From positions 1-52,911 of the forward strand of contig CAJOFA010000018.1 in NCBI GenBank assembly GCA_905233985.1: DNA of 52,911 nucleotides, in the 5' to 3' direction. The first letter of the stretch is position 1. The number at the start of each line of letters is the position of its first letter. This document shows, in pieces, positions 7,138-15,645 of this stretch. Below the pieces are notes generated by a model. It had not been told where the DNA came from. It did not search any database and saw only the letters and a list, made by a program, of their open reading frames with translations. Both the position numbers and the translations under genes were made by a program. This stretch comes from an uncultured Prevotella sp. (GTDB lineage Bacteria > Bacteroidota > Bacteroidia > Bacteroidales > Bacteroidaceae).

Positions 7138-8622
7138 TTAATGACTCATGATGCGAAGGGTGGTGGAGACTCGATTGTCACACTCGATGTCCCGACCCAT
7201 CTGACGGGCATCGCTATCGACTGGACGCGACGTGAAGTCGGGGGTGTTAAACGAGTCAAGCAGGCGACGGTAGTACTCCTTGGGATTGCGCTGGGGCAAC
7301 AGGAAGGGTTTGGTGGCCCGCCCGTCGGCTCCCATCATGGAGAGGTAGATGCGGGTGTAGAGACCGTCATCACGGCGACTGGTGAAGAGGAACCAGCGAC
7401 TGTTGCTGCTCCAGTTGTGCAGGCTCTCGGCACCAGGGCTGTTCACCTCGTCCATGGGACGTGTCTCACCTGTCTGCAGGTCGAGCAGCCAGAGGTCTGC
7501 CTCGGGATGCCACACAGAGAAATAGCCATAGTCGGTCAGGGTGTACATGAGATAACGGCCGTCGTAGGAGGGACGTGGCCACGTAACGCTCTTACCTGTC
7601 GTTGCGGTACTGATGAGCGTATCTACCTGTTGACCCAGCGAACCGGTCTGCTCGTCGAAGCTGATGCGGCACAGGCTGTACTTTTCCTTATCATAGTCGG
7701 TGGGATAGGCCTGTCGCCGGGCGGTGATGAAATAGAGCCAACGACCGTCAGGCGAAAAGACGGGGGTGTTCTCTGCCCAGTCCTGCCGCATGGTCAGCGT
7801 GTCCATGAGGATGGTGTGCGTCTCGGTGTCGTAGATAAACACATCGGACGAGCTGTCGTACACCTCTATGCGCTGCTTGCCTGAGGCATGGAACATCTGC
7901 GAGGTCATGTTGGTGGAGAAGGCGCAGTAGTGCCCGCCGGGGTGCCAGTAGGGATAGACCATCGAGCCTCCGAGCGAGTCGTTCTTGGCTACGAGCAGCT
8001 CATCCTGCCCGTTGCGATGGACAAAGGTTGTCCCGTGCTGCCCGCGCACGTGATAGATGTACTGGTCGGGGTTGGTGCGGTTGGGCGTGTGGCAGTTGAT
8101 ACACTGGTCGGGTGTCCGGGTGTTCTCTATCAGGGCCGTCTCGTCGAAGGTGGCGAGGTCGCGCTGGTAGAGTCCCATCTTGCTGTATATCTCGTAGCCG
8201 GGAGGGATGCGGCGGTAGGTGATGCCCCATTCGTCGAGCGCCTCGCTGCTCACCGTCATCTCGAAACTGCGATAGCCTGTCCACCGGCCATCTTTCTCAG
8301 CACAGACGGTGAATGTCAGCTTGCCGCCCTTGTTAGTTTCTAACAGCTGGTGCCACTCGTCCATATCAAAGTCGGCATAGTCGCCATTGACATGCAGCGA
8401 ACCACCCTTGGAGCCTTTCACCTCGACATCAATAGTCTCTACCTCATCGTCAGCCATCGAGAAGTTCAGGGGTGCTATTCCCACAGGGATGGTGACGCCC
8501 ACATAGTCGGGCCAGATGTCGGGCAAGGCGTCCGACGGTGTCACATCCTTGGGCGTGGAGTGGCAGCTTAAGAGTAAAAGGGTAAAAAGGTAAAAAGGTA
8601 AGAATGAGATATGTTGTTTCAT
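7138..8622 (-). CDS. Lipoprotein with one CxxCH haem motif and a TolB-like beta-propeller
   Basis: 494 residues. A hydrophobic leader ends in the lipobox LLSC, so it is a lipidated envelope protein. A single CINCH, a covalent c-type haem site, lies near residues 174-178. After it come beta-propeller blades with PD40-type motifs (PVFSPDGRWLYFIT, RPSYDGRYLMYT, LHNWSSNSRWFLFTSRR). The combination suggests a periplasmic redox or sensing protein. The gene lies 7 bp downstream of the DUF6057 gene, so the two products probably act together. The leader is encoded by an 8-bp tandem repeat (8573-8604). Function is inferred from motifs only. Confidence 0.75.
   Translation of the reverse strand: MKQHISFLPFYLFTLLLLSCHSTPKDVTPSDALPDIWPDYVGVTIPVGIAPLNFSMADDEVETIDVEVKGSKGGSLHVNGDYADFDMDEWHQLLETNKGGKLTFTVCAEKDGRWTGYRSFEMTVSSEALDEWGITYRRIPPGYEIYSKMGLYQRDLATFDETALIENTRTPDQCINCHTPNRTNPDQYIYHVRGQHGTTFVHRNGQDELLVAKNDSLGGSMVYPYWHPGGHYCAFSTNMTSQMFHASGKQRIEVYDSSSDVFIYDTETHTILMDTLTMRQDWAENTPVFSPDGRWLYFITARRQAYPTDYDKEKYSLCRISFDEQTGSLGQQVDTLISTATTGKSVTWPRPSYDGRYLMYTLTDYGYFSVWHPEADLWLLDLQTGETRPMDEVNSPGAESLHNWSSNSRWFLFTSRRDDGLYTRIYLSMMGADGRATKPFLLPQRNPKEYYRRLLDSFNTPDFTSRPVDSDARQMGRDIECDNRVSTTLRIMSH
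8573..8604. repeat. Tandem 8-bp repeat inside a lipoprotein signal peptide
   Basis: Four units of GGTAAAAA type: agtaaaag, ggtaaaaa, ggtaaaaa, ggtaagaa. They encode the hydrophobic core FLPFYLFTLLL of the leader. One unit gained or lost would shift the frame. Confidence 0.7.
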
Positions 8623-8629
8623 AGGGCGG

Positions 8630-9883
8630 TTAGATAAAGAAAAAGTCCTGGGTTTCGTGATATTTTTCCTGTGACTGCTTCATGAACGGCTCATGCTCAA
8701 TGAGCTGGGGGTTGTCAATCAGCGGGCGCATCTTCTCTGCCCAACGGTGATAGAAGGTGGTCTCGTCCAAGATGGAGAGATACTTCTCGGCCAAGGGATA
8801 CTGACCTGTTATGATACATATCTCCGTCAGGTGCTTCAATGCCCTGCCGCTCTTGTTACAGTTGGGGATATACTCCATAGCCTCGAATGCTGCACGCTGG
8901 GAGATGGCTGACCAGCTGAGCAGCGAAGCCAGTTCGCTGACGATAAAGGCTGACGACACACTACCAAAATACACATTGAAGTGCAGGTCGCTTACACAAA
9001 ACACGGAAGGTTCGCTTTCATATCTGGTGACTGGTACGACAATCGTGGACATGAGTTGCTGATAGCTGATCTGACCGTATTTATAAGAGGCTAAGATGAC
9101 GGCACTCCTCACGGCAGGAGACTGTGGCGAGGGGAACCTGCGGAGTATCTTGCCCCACTCCTGCTGACGTATCAGCATGTCGCACTCCATTTCCTCGTAG
9201 GTGCCCATCTCCTTCATGCCGCTCCAGTAGTAGTCAATGCCCGTGGCGACTTGACGTAACGGATAGGGTGTCAGATACGAGCTGCCTATCAGACAGGCAG
9301 CAAACAGCGTGGCTGTAAGGGGTATCCAACGGACACAGCAGAGCGTGAGCAGAGCGGCCATAGGCCCCGTCAGCCAGTACATGACAGGAATGGCTGCACA
9401 CAGAACGACCAGCCGTATCCGCTTCGACGGAATGCTCATGAGCCCCCATCCTGCCGTCATGACAAGAAGTGCTGCCATCGTCGGGGTCAGCGGGATATGA
9501 GGCAGCATGGCCACATACCATAAGACGGCAGGCGGCACCAGGGAGAGCAGGAAACGGACGTTGTTCCTGATGGTGGGAAAGAACAGCCTGAGCAGTTTGG
9601 ACGACAGCAGCCAGGCAATCACGAAAAGGACGGCATAGGTGAGTGCTCCGTTGACTGGATTCAGAAAGAACTGGGCGACAAACTCCCCCAGATACTGAGC
9701 CGCTCCGTCTGGCACAGAAAGTCGTCCCGTCAGGTAGTCGCCGGTCCAAAGGAACAACTGGGACATCTCCCTGACCACAGGTATGAAGGGATAAAGAAAA
9801 AACCAGAAGCAGAACACGATGACAGCCAGAATTGCCACCGTGAGCTGCTCCCAGTATTTGTGTATGAGGGTCGTGAGCTTCAC
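8630..9883 (-). CDS. DUF6057-family membrane protein
   Basis: 417 residues starting at GTG 9883. The N-terminal half holds about six to eight hydrophobic segments (from VAILAVIVFCFWFFLYPFIP through TLFAACLIGSSYL). The C-terminal half is soluble and helical, with tetratricopeptide-like texture (YGQISYQQL, ALKHLTEICIITGQYPLAEKYL). I assign DUF6057 by overall resemblance; no function is established. It is 11 bp from the M16 peptidase gene and 7 bp from the CxxCH lipoprotein gene, so it is in one transcription unit with both. A membrane partner for the lipoprotein is a reasonable inference. Confidence 0.7.
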   Translation of the reverse strand: MKLTTLIHKYWEQLTVAILAVIVFCFWFFLYPFIPVVREMSQLFLWTGDYLTGRLSVPDGAAQYLGEFVAQFFLNPVNGALTYAVLFVIAWLLSSKLLRLFFPTIRNNVRFLLSLVPPAVLWYVAMLPHIPLTPTMAALLVMTAGWGLMSIPSKRIRLVVLCAAIPVMYWLTGPMAALLTLCCVRWIPLTATLFAACLIGSSYLTPYPLRQVATGIDYYWSGMKEMGTYEEMECDMLIRQQEWGKILRRFPSPQSPAVRSAVILASYKYGQISYQQLMSTIVVPVTRYESEPSVFCVSDLHFNVYFGSVSSAFIVSELASLLSWSAISQRAAFEAMEYIPNCNKSGRALKHLTEICIITGQYPLAEKYLSILDETTFYHRWAEKMRPLIDNPQLIEHEPFMKQSQEKYHETQDFFFI

Positions 9884-9894
9884 CTATACTTTAT

Positions 9895-12813
9895 TTAAAA
9901 CCCGAAAATCTCTTCTGTCGTGAGTTTCCTGACAGGGCCGAGGGAGCGGAGGAAATTCATGTCGAGTTTGTTTTCGTCGCCGAGGATGATGTAGCGGTAA
10001 GGCTTGCGGGCCATCTGCTGCTGTTCGAAGTTAACAAGATCCTGCAGGGTAAGGGCAGGCAGGTCGCGGTATATCTTCTCATTCTCGTCGTAGTCGAACC
10101 CGAGCTGCTGAGCGCCGTAGTAGGCATTGAGCACGCCGAACTTCGTGGTGCGCTGGCTGGCGAGGCGCTTTATCAGTGCATCCTTGGCTATCTGGAAGGC
10201 TGCATCGGACTGCGGGATGGTGTCGAGTATCTCCTGGAAGTGGGTGACAGCATCAGCCATCTTGTCGTTCTGGGTGATAATGTAGGTGTAGTAGTTCTCC
10301 TTGAAGCCTCGGCGCCAAGGGGTGCTGTAGTTGGCTGAAGCAGAATAGGCTAGACCGCGTGCCTCACGCATCTCCTGGAACACGATGGCGTTCATCGAAC
10401 CGCCGAAATACTCGTTGAAGAGTGCCTTGAGTGCGGCTTCCTCGGGTTTCCACTCACGGTTCTCGTTGTGGAACATGACCATGTAGATATTCTCGGCATC
10501 GTAGGGTGCCATCCAAACATCGTTGGCAGGTGTGGCAACAGGTTTGGTGACGGGAGCCTCTGGAACAGGGATGAGCTGGGCGGCTACGTGGTGGTGCTGC
10601 TGCATCATGGCTGTGAACTGCGGCAGGGCGGTGGGACCGTAGTAGAAGACGGTGTGACGGTAGTTCTTCAGCGCCTTGACAAGGTCGATGAGCACCTGTG
10701 GGTCAATCTGCTTGAGCTCTTCGTTGGTGAGCATGGGGAAGTGCTTCTCATACTGTGCATAACGGCGCAGATAAGAGAAATTGCTCTGCTGGTTGGCCAT
10801 GCGGTCGGTACGTGCCTTGAGCACGAGGTCAACATACTGCTGCCAGGCCTCGCGGTCAACGACAGCCTGCTGGATACGCTCCTCCAACAGGTCGAGAGCC
10901 TTGACCATGTTCTCGTCAAGTCCCTGGATGCCGATAGTGATGCTGTTGGTGCCCGTAGAGATATACGGGTCACAGGCAAGTTTGTAAAATTCCTGTTTAA
11001 GTTGTGCAGGAGTACGCCTGGCGGTGCCGAGGTAGTCCATCAGGTACTCTGCGGCCAGCTCGTAACGCGGGTCATCCTCGTCGCCGAACTCATACTGGAA
11101 GGCGAGCGAGAAGAGCCCGTTCTCGGTATTCTGCTTGTAGAGCAGGGGTAAACCGTTCTTCGCGGTGGTGACGGTGAGGTCTTTCTTGAAATCGACGAAA
11201 CGTGGCTCAATGGGTTCTATGGTCGTGTTCTGTATGTCGCTTAAGAACTGTGAACTCTGGTCGCGGTTGGCGGGGATGGGGGTGATGGCAGGCTTCTCGA
11301 TGGTCACCTGTGTGGTGTCCTTACCCTGTCGTTTGTAGATGCAGGCATAGCCGTCGCCGAAGAAGCGGTTGGCGAAGCTGATGATTTGCTCGCGTGTCAT
11401 GTTGGACAGTCGGTCGAGGTAATGCACTTCGTCCTCCCAGCGAGTGCCGTTGACGAAGGAACTGACAAACATATCTGCACGGCTGCCATTGTCTTCAAGC
11501 CGATTAAAATATCCACGCTTCATGTTGCTGATAACCGAGGGCAGCAGGTCCTGGTCGAAGTTGCCACGCTTCAGGTTCTCTATCTCACCCAGCATGAGCT
11601 GACGCACTTCGTCAAGCGACTGGCCCTCCTTAGGTCTGCCATTCAGGATAAATGCAGAATGGTCCACCAGGTCATAGACGAAGGCACTGGCACTCATCAG
11701 TTTCATGGGTTGTTCGAGGTTCAGCTCAAAGAGTCCGGCACGTCCGTTGGCCAGCATGGAACTGATGACGTTAAGGGTGTCTATCTGTGCATTGGCGGCA
11801 CCACGGGCGCGCCATCCCAGCATCACACTCTCAGCATCATTACCCCAGACGGTGGAGTCTGTGGGTGCCGTGAGTACAGGCAGTGAAGGGTGAACGGGCA
11901 GGTCAATGTTGCGTGGCTGCCAGGAGCCAAAGTATTTATCGATGATGCGTATCACCTTGTCAGGGTCAAAGTCGCCCGACATACAGATGGCGGTATTATT
12001 AGGTACATACCACTTCTTGAAATACTGTTTGATGTTGGTGATGGAAGGATTCTTCAAATGCTCCTGCGTACCTATGACGGTCTGTGTGCCATAGGGATGG
12101 GTCGGGAAGAGTTTGGCGCCAAGGGCGTAGAACTGCTTTCGTGAGTCTTGTGTCAGGCCGATGTTGTACTCCTCATAGACTGCCTCCAGCTCAGTATGGA
12201 AACCGCGGATGACCATGTTCTGGAAACGGTCACTCTGTATTCTCGCCCAGTTCTCCACTTCATTCGAGGGAATATCCTCGGTGTAGCAGGTGACATCATT
12301 CGACGTGTAGGCATTGGTACCCTCGGCACCGATGGCTGCCATCAGTTTGTCATACTCGTTAGGGATGAAGTATTGTGCTGCCAGTTGGCTGACACTGTCT
12401 ATCTCGTGGTATGCCTGTCGGCGCTGAGCTGGGTCGGTCATACGACGATAGACCTCGTAACGCTGTTCTATCTCGTCAAGCAACGGAGCCTCCGCCTCGG
12501 CATTGTTCGTACCGAACTGCTTGGTGCCTTTGAACATCAGGTGCTCCAGATAGTGAGCGAGACCTGTCGTCTCGGCAGGGTCGTTCTTACCACCTGTACG
12601 CACAGCGATGAAGGTCTGTATGCGCGGCTGTTCCTTGTAAACGGTCAGATAGACCTTCAGTCCATTCTTCAGCGTATAGATGCGTGACTGCATAGGGTCC
12701 CCGGCAACAGTCTCGTATTTGTACTCTTGTGCAGACGCGCTACTAAATGATAAATGATAAATGATAAATGATAAACCAAATATCCAAGCAATTCTCTTAT
12801 TCATAGTTTTCAT
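9895..12813 (-). CDS. M16-family zinc metallopeptidase (pitrilysin/insulinase type)
   Basis: 972 residues, a full two-domain M16 protein. The inverted zinc motif HYLEH is at residues 87-91, and the downstream ELEAVYEEY supplies the third zinc ligand region. The C-terminal half is the inactive M16_C-type domain. An N-terminal leader ending SASAQ predicts export to the periplasm, where such enzymes degrade peptides. The leader core FIIYHLSF is encoded by four perfect 7-bp repeats at 12744-12771, so repeat slippage could turn translation off. It heads a run with DUF6057 and the haem-motif lipoprotein. No clear -7 box was seen upstream. Confidence 0.9.
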   Translation of the reverse strand: MKTMNKRIAWIFGLSFIIYHLSFSSASAQEYKYETVAGDPMQSRIYTLKNGLKVYLTVYKEQPRIQTFIAVRTGGKNDPAETTGLAHYLEHLMFKGTKQFGTNNAEAEAPLLDEIEQRYEVYRRMTDPAQRRQAYHEIDSVSQLAAQYFIPNEYDKLMAAIGAEGTNAYTSNDVTCYTEDIPSNEVENWARIQSDRFQNMVIRGFHTELEAVYEEYNIGLTQDSRKQFYALGAKLFPTHPYGTQTVIGTQEHLKNPSITNIKQYFKKWYVPNNTAICMSGDFDPDKVIRIIDKYFGSWQPRNIDLPVHPSLPVLTAPTDSTVWGNDAESVMLGWRARGAANAQIDTLNVISSMLANGRAGLFELNLEQPMKLMSASAFVYDLVDHSAFILNGRPKEGQSLDEVRQLMLGEIENLKRGNFDQDLLPSVISNMKRGYFNRLEDNGSRADMFVSSFVNGTRWEDEVHYLDRLSNMTREQIISFANRFFGDGYACIYKRQGKDTTQVTIEKPAITPIPANRDQSSQFLSDIQNTTIEPIEPRFVDFKKDLTVTTAKNGLPLLYKQNTENGLFSLAFQYEFGDEDDPRYELAAEYLMDYLGTARRTPAQLKQEFYKLACDPYISTGTNSITIGIQGLDENMVKALDLLEERIQQAVVDREAWQQYVDLVLKARTDRMANQQSNFSYLRRYAQYEKHFPMLTNEELKQIDPQVLIDLVKALKNYRHTVFYYGPTALPQFTAMMQQHHHVAAQLIPVPEAPVTKPVATPANDVWMAPYDAENIYMVMFHNENREWKPEEAALKALFNEYFGGSMNAIVFQEMREARGLAYSASANYSTPWRRGFKENYYTYIITQNDKMADAVTHFQEILDTIPQSDAAFQIAKDALIKRLASQRTTKFGVLNAYYGAQQLGFDYDENEKIYRDLPALTLQDLVNFEQQQMARKPYRYIILGDENKLDMNFLRSLGPVRKLTTEEIFGF
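12744..12771. repeat. Four perfect 7-bp repeats in the M16 signal peptide
   Basis: The plus strand reads TAAATGA four times without mismatch, followed by a degenerate copy TAAACCA. Read in the gene's direction it encodes the repeated hydrophobic leader. Seven is not a multiple of three, so each unit change alters the frame. Confidence 0.9.
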
Positions 12814-12840
12814 ATTGTTTTAATAATACCCGCAAGAAAG

Positions 12841-12858
12841 CCTCCCCTTTTGGGGAGG
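12841..12858 (-). terminator. GC-rich hairpin downstream of the DUF4954 gene
   Basis: CCTCCCC-tttt-GGGGAGG, followed on the minus strand by CTTTCTT. It lies 14 bp after the DUF4954 stop codon and probably ends that transcript before the M16 gene. The same CCTCCCC-type element recurs dispersed in this genome, as in the repeat at 46022. Confidence 0.6.
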
Positions 12859-12872
12859 TATGGTGGGGCTCT

Positions 12873-14723
12873 TTAGTTCTCGTAATCTATCTCATGGTCG
12901 AGCTTTGACAAGAAGTCCTCATAGACCTCCTGCTCCACGTCGCCCATCGCATATTCTTTCTCGGCATCCTTGCGGATTTCGGCAATCCACGCACGGCGGG
13001 CATGGACATAGTCCTGACGGATGCGCTCTACATCGGCAGGCGTAATCTCTTCCAGTTTGTAGTAGTCAAGTATCAACTGATAAGACCATGCCCAGCGGTA
13101 GTCGCTGTAGTGGTCGTTGATATCGACGAAGCGGTCTAACAGGCTTTGGATGTTGTCGATGGTGCCGCTCTTGATGTCATCAATGAGGCGCTGCTCCTCG
13201 CTCTCGGGCATGAGCAGTCCGCTGAGGTCCACCCACCGGCCTTCGCCCACTTTCGTTGCCGGGGCTCCGAAGAAGCCTTCCTTCTGGGCACGTTTCATGA
13301 CGGCACCCATATAGATGCGCAGGGCGATGTCGTAGTATTTCAGTCCCTTGCGTAATGAAGAGGCGTTGATGACATACTCGTGGAAGTTATACGATGACAC
13401 GTTGTCGCCTGAGGCTTCGCGCAAGGCTTTCAGTATCTTGATACCTTCCATGATCTCGCCGACGGTGAAGGGCGAGAGCCAGTCGAAGTTGATGATGGAC
13501 TTCTTCGACTGCTTGGAGCGCTTGTCACGCTTCGGCCATTTCTTGATGTCGCGGTAGAGTCCGACGGTGGTGATGTTACGTCCTGGTACGATATACATGG
13601 TCTCGCCATACGCCATGAGGTAGGAGAACGGCAGGTTACGCATGTCGGGATGGTTCATCAGTTTGCCGAAGCACACGGAGAAAGCACCGATGGTGGCAGG
13701 CATCAGCACGTAGGCACCACTGGCGGTCTTTGTGCCGCGTTCCAGCGTACCGTAGTGCATGGGGCCCATCTTATAGGCATGGTTCGAGAAATTCGTATTC
13801 GAACCAGCATTGTAGAACGAGAACTGTCCGCCGATGAGGAGGCTTGACTTATGATGTGAGGCGGAGAACGGGCCACAGAAAGCAGCACACGCCTCACCGT
13901 TAGCCATGAACGAGTTGGCAAAGAACAGCGAGGCCTCAGCGGTGAAGCCATTGGTAATCTGACATGCCTCACCCACGAAGCAGTCCTGCATTTTCACGGA
14001 GTTGTTGATGCTGCAGCCGTCGCAGATAATGGAGTTCTCGCAGATAACACCTGTGCCGATATAAACCGAAGCATCGCGCGACGACATGATGGTACATTCC
14101 AACAGGCGGGCAGCACCGTTAATCTCGCAGTCGCCCTTGATGACGGTGTTTGTGATATCCTTCGTATTGATGATTTTTACGTTATTGCCGATGATGCCAC
14201 GCTCCGGACGCTGCACACGCAGCTCGTCCTCAATGAGTTGTGACAGCTGCTGCTTCAGCGTCTTGTCATTGGCATGTTTGACCATGAAGGCGGCTAACTG
14301 TGAGTTCAGGTTGCGGAATATCATCACATTTCCGTCACCCATCTCGTTCAGCACAGAGATGACAGAACCCTCGCCATAGGTAGCATCTTCTGTTGTTTCC
14401 AGAGTAGAAATGTTCGAGATGTAGCAGTCGTTGCCGATGGTGTAGTTATTGATGAAGTTACCCACTTTCTCTATCAGACAGTCGTCGCCCACGCTGACAT
14501 TGCGTAACGTGGCGTCGTTGATGCCTGAGTGCTTGAAGAAGCCCTTAGCCACTTCCACCTGCTTGTTGAACTCGCCTAAGCGGATGTCGCCATAGAACAT
14601 CACACGATGGAAATTATAGGGTTTAAAGCCTTCGGCTACCATTACTCGCTGCCAGTCTTCTGCCCAGCAAACGTTATTCTCTAAAACATCAATCTCTGAT
14701 TGTGTCAGTTGTCTAAAATTACT
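12873..14723 (-). CDS. DUF4954-family protein (left-handed beta-helix-like)
   Basis: 616 residues from ATG 14723. The frame opens at 14774, but that ATG lies upstream of the -7 box at 14754, so it cannot be used from that promoter. The N-terminal and middle parts have hexapeptide-repeat texture (VSVGDDCLIEKVGNFINNYTIGNDCYISN; NVKIINTKDITNTVIKGDCEING), as in sugar acyl- or nucleotidyltransferase beta-helices. The C-terminal 200 residues are helical. Function is not established. It is divergent from nagB and shares its repeat-bearing promoter region, so a link to amino-sugar metabolism is possible but inferred. Confidence 0.8.
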   Translation of the reverse strand, partial: SNFRQLTQSEIDVLENNVCWAEDWQRVMVAEGFKPYNFHRVMFYGDIRLGEFNKQVEVAKGFFKHSGINDATLRNVSVGDDCLIEKVGNFINNYTIGNDCYISNISTLETTEDATYGEGSVISVLNEMGDGNVMIFRNLNSQLAAFMVKHANDKTLKQQLSQLIEDELRVQRPERGIIGNNVKIINTKDITNTVIKGDCEINGAARLLECTIMSSRDASVYIGTGVICENSIICDGCSINNSVKMQDCFVGEACQITNGFTAEASLFFANSFMANGEACAAFCGPFSASHHKSSLLIGGQFSFYNAGSNTNFSNHAYKMGPMHYGTLERGTKTASGAYVLMPATIGAFSVCFGKLMNHPDMRNLPFSYLMAYGETMYIVPGRNITTVGLYRDIKKWPKRDKRSKQSKKSIINFDWLSPFTVGEIMEGIKILKALREASGDNVSSYNFHEYVINASSLRKGLKYYDIALRIYMGAVMKRAQKEGFFGAPATKVGEGRWVDLSGLLMPESEEQRLIDDIKSGTIDNIQSLLDRFVDINDHYSDYRWAWSYQLILDYYKLEEITPADVERIRQDYVHARRAWIAEIRKDAEKEYAMGDVEQEVYEDFLSKLDHEIDYEN

Positions 14724-14753
14724 CATAAGATCAGGTTTAATAAAAATTTTGGG

Positions 14754-14761
14754 CAAAGATA
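14754..14761 (-). promoter_or_regulatory. -7 box of the DUF4954 gene
   Basis: Minus-strand TATCTTTG. The start codon is 30 bp downstream. The -33 region is occupied by the 7-bp repeat array at 14766-14793. Confidence 0.7.
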
Positions 14762-14765
14762 CAAA

Positions 14766-14793
14766 ATAATTCATAATTCATAATTCATAATTC
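14766..14793. repeat. Four perfect 7-bp repeats between divergent promoters
   Basis: ATAATTC occurs four times without mismatch. It starts 4 bp upstream of the DUF4954 -7 box and ends 11 bp upstream of the nagB -7 box, filling the -33 region of both. Confidence 0.9.
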
Positions 14794-14804
14794 ATATTTT
14801 TTTG

Positions 14805-14812
14805 TATCTTTG
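14805..14812 (+). promoter_or_regulatory. -7 box of nagB
   Basis: TATCTTTG, 35 bp before the nagB start codon. No -33 TTG is visible at the expected spacing because the 7-bp repeat array lies there. Confidence 0.7.
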
Positions 14813-14847
14813 CCGCAAATTTTTGTAACTTATTAAACAAAACAATT

Positions 14848-15642
14848 ATGAGAGTTATTATCGAACCCGACTATGCGAAAATGTCGCAATGGGCTGCTGA
14901 GCATGTGATTCGTCGCATCAACGAAGCCAACCCAACCCCTGAGAAACCATTTGTATTAGGCCTGCCCACCGGTTCTTCACCCGAAGGCATGTATGCCTGT
15001 CTGGTCAAGGCTAACAAGGAAGGACGTGTCAGTTTTAAGAACGTCTTGACGTTCAACATGGACGAATATGTCGGTCTGCCCGAGGAGCACCCCGAGAGTT
15101 ATCACTCTTTTATGGCTCGCAATCTATTCAATCACATTGACTGCCCGAAGGAGAACATCCATATCCTCAACGGCAATGCTCCCGACCTCGCTGCCGAGTG
15201 TGCACACTATGAGGAGATGATTCGTGAGGCTGGTGGTATCGACCTGTTCCTCGGTGGCATTGGTCCCGACGGACATATTGCCTTCAACGAGCCTTACTCA
15301 TCATTGACCAGCCGCACACGTGTAAAGACGCTCACTACCGACACTATCATAGCAAACTCCCGTTTCTTCGACAATGATGTCAACAAGGTGCCCAAGCTGG
15401 CTCTGACCGTTGGTGTCGGTACGGTGATGGATGCCAAGGAAGTGATGATTCTGGTGAATGGTCATCATAAGGCACGTGCTCTGAAAGCCGCTGTTGAGGG
15501 TGCTGTCAGCCACGAGTGGACCATCTCTGCCCTGCAACAGCATCAGCATGGCATCATCGTCGCTGACGAGGCTGCCACTGATGAACTGAAGCACGGCACC
15601 TACAAGTACTTCAAGGATATTGAGAAGGAGAACCTGATTTAA
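14848..15642 (+). CDS. nagB: Glucosamine-6-phosphate deaminase
   Basis: 264 residues, the usual length. It converts glucosamine-6-phosphate to fructose-6-phosphate and ammonia in the cytoplasm. Residues equivalent to the catalytic set of the E. coli enzyme are in place at the same numbers: Asp72 (NMDEYVGL), Asp141 and His143 ([11 protein letters not shown]) and Glu148. The alignment with E. coli NagB is near end-to-end. The gene is transcribed alone from a promoter whose upstream element is a 7-bp repeat array. It converges on hflX with only 3 bp between the stop codons. Confidence 0.96.
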   Translation: MRVIIEPDYAKMSQWAAEHVIRRINEANPTPEKPFVLGLPTGSSPEGMYACLVKANKEGRVSFKNVLTFNMDEYVGLPEEHPESYHSFMARNLFNHIDCPKENIHILNGNAPDLAAECAHYEEMIREAGGIDLFLGGIGPDGHIAFNEPYSSLTSRTRVKTLTTDTIIANSRFFDNDVNKVPKLALTVGVGTVMDAKEVMILVNGHHKARALKAAVEGAVSHEWTISALQQHQHGIIVADEAATDELKHGTYKYFKDIEKENLI

Positions 15643-15645
15643 TTC

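Noticed and set aside
12841..12872. Insertion-sequence end
   Set aside because: No transposase or matching terminal repeat nearby; it is a short hairpin that acts as a terminator or dispersed repeat.
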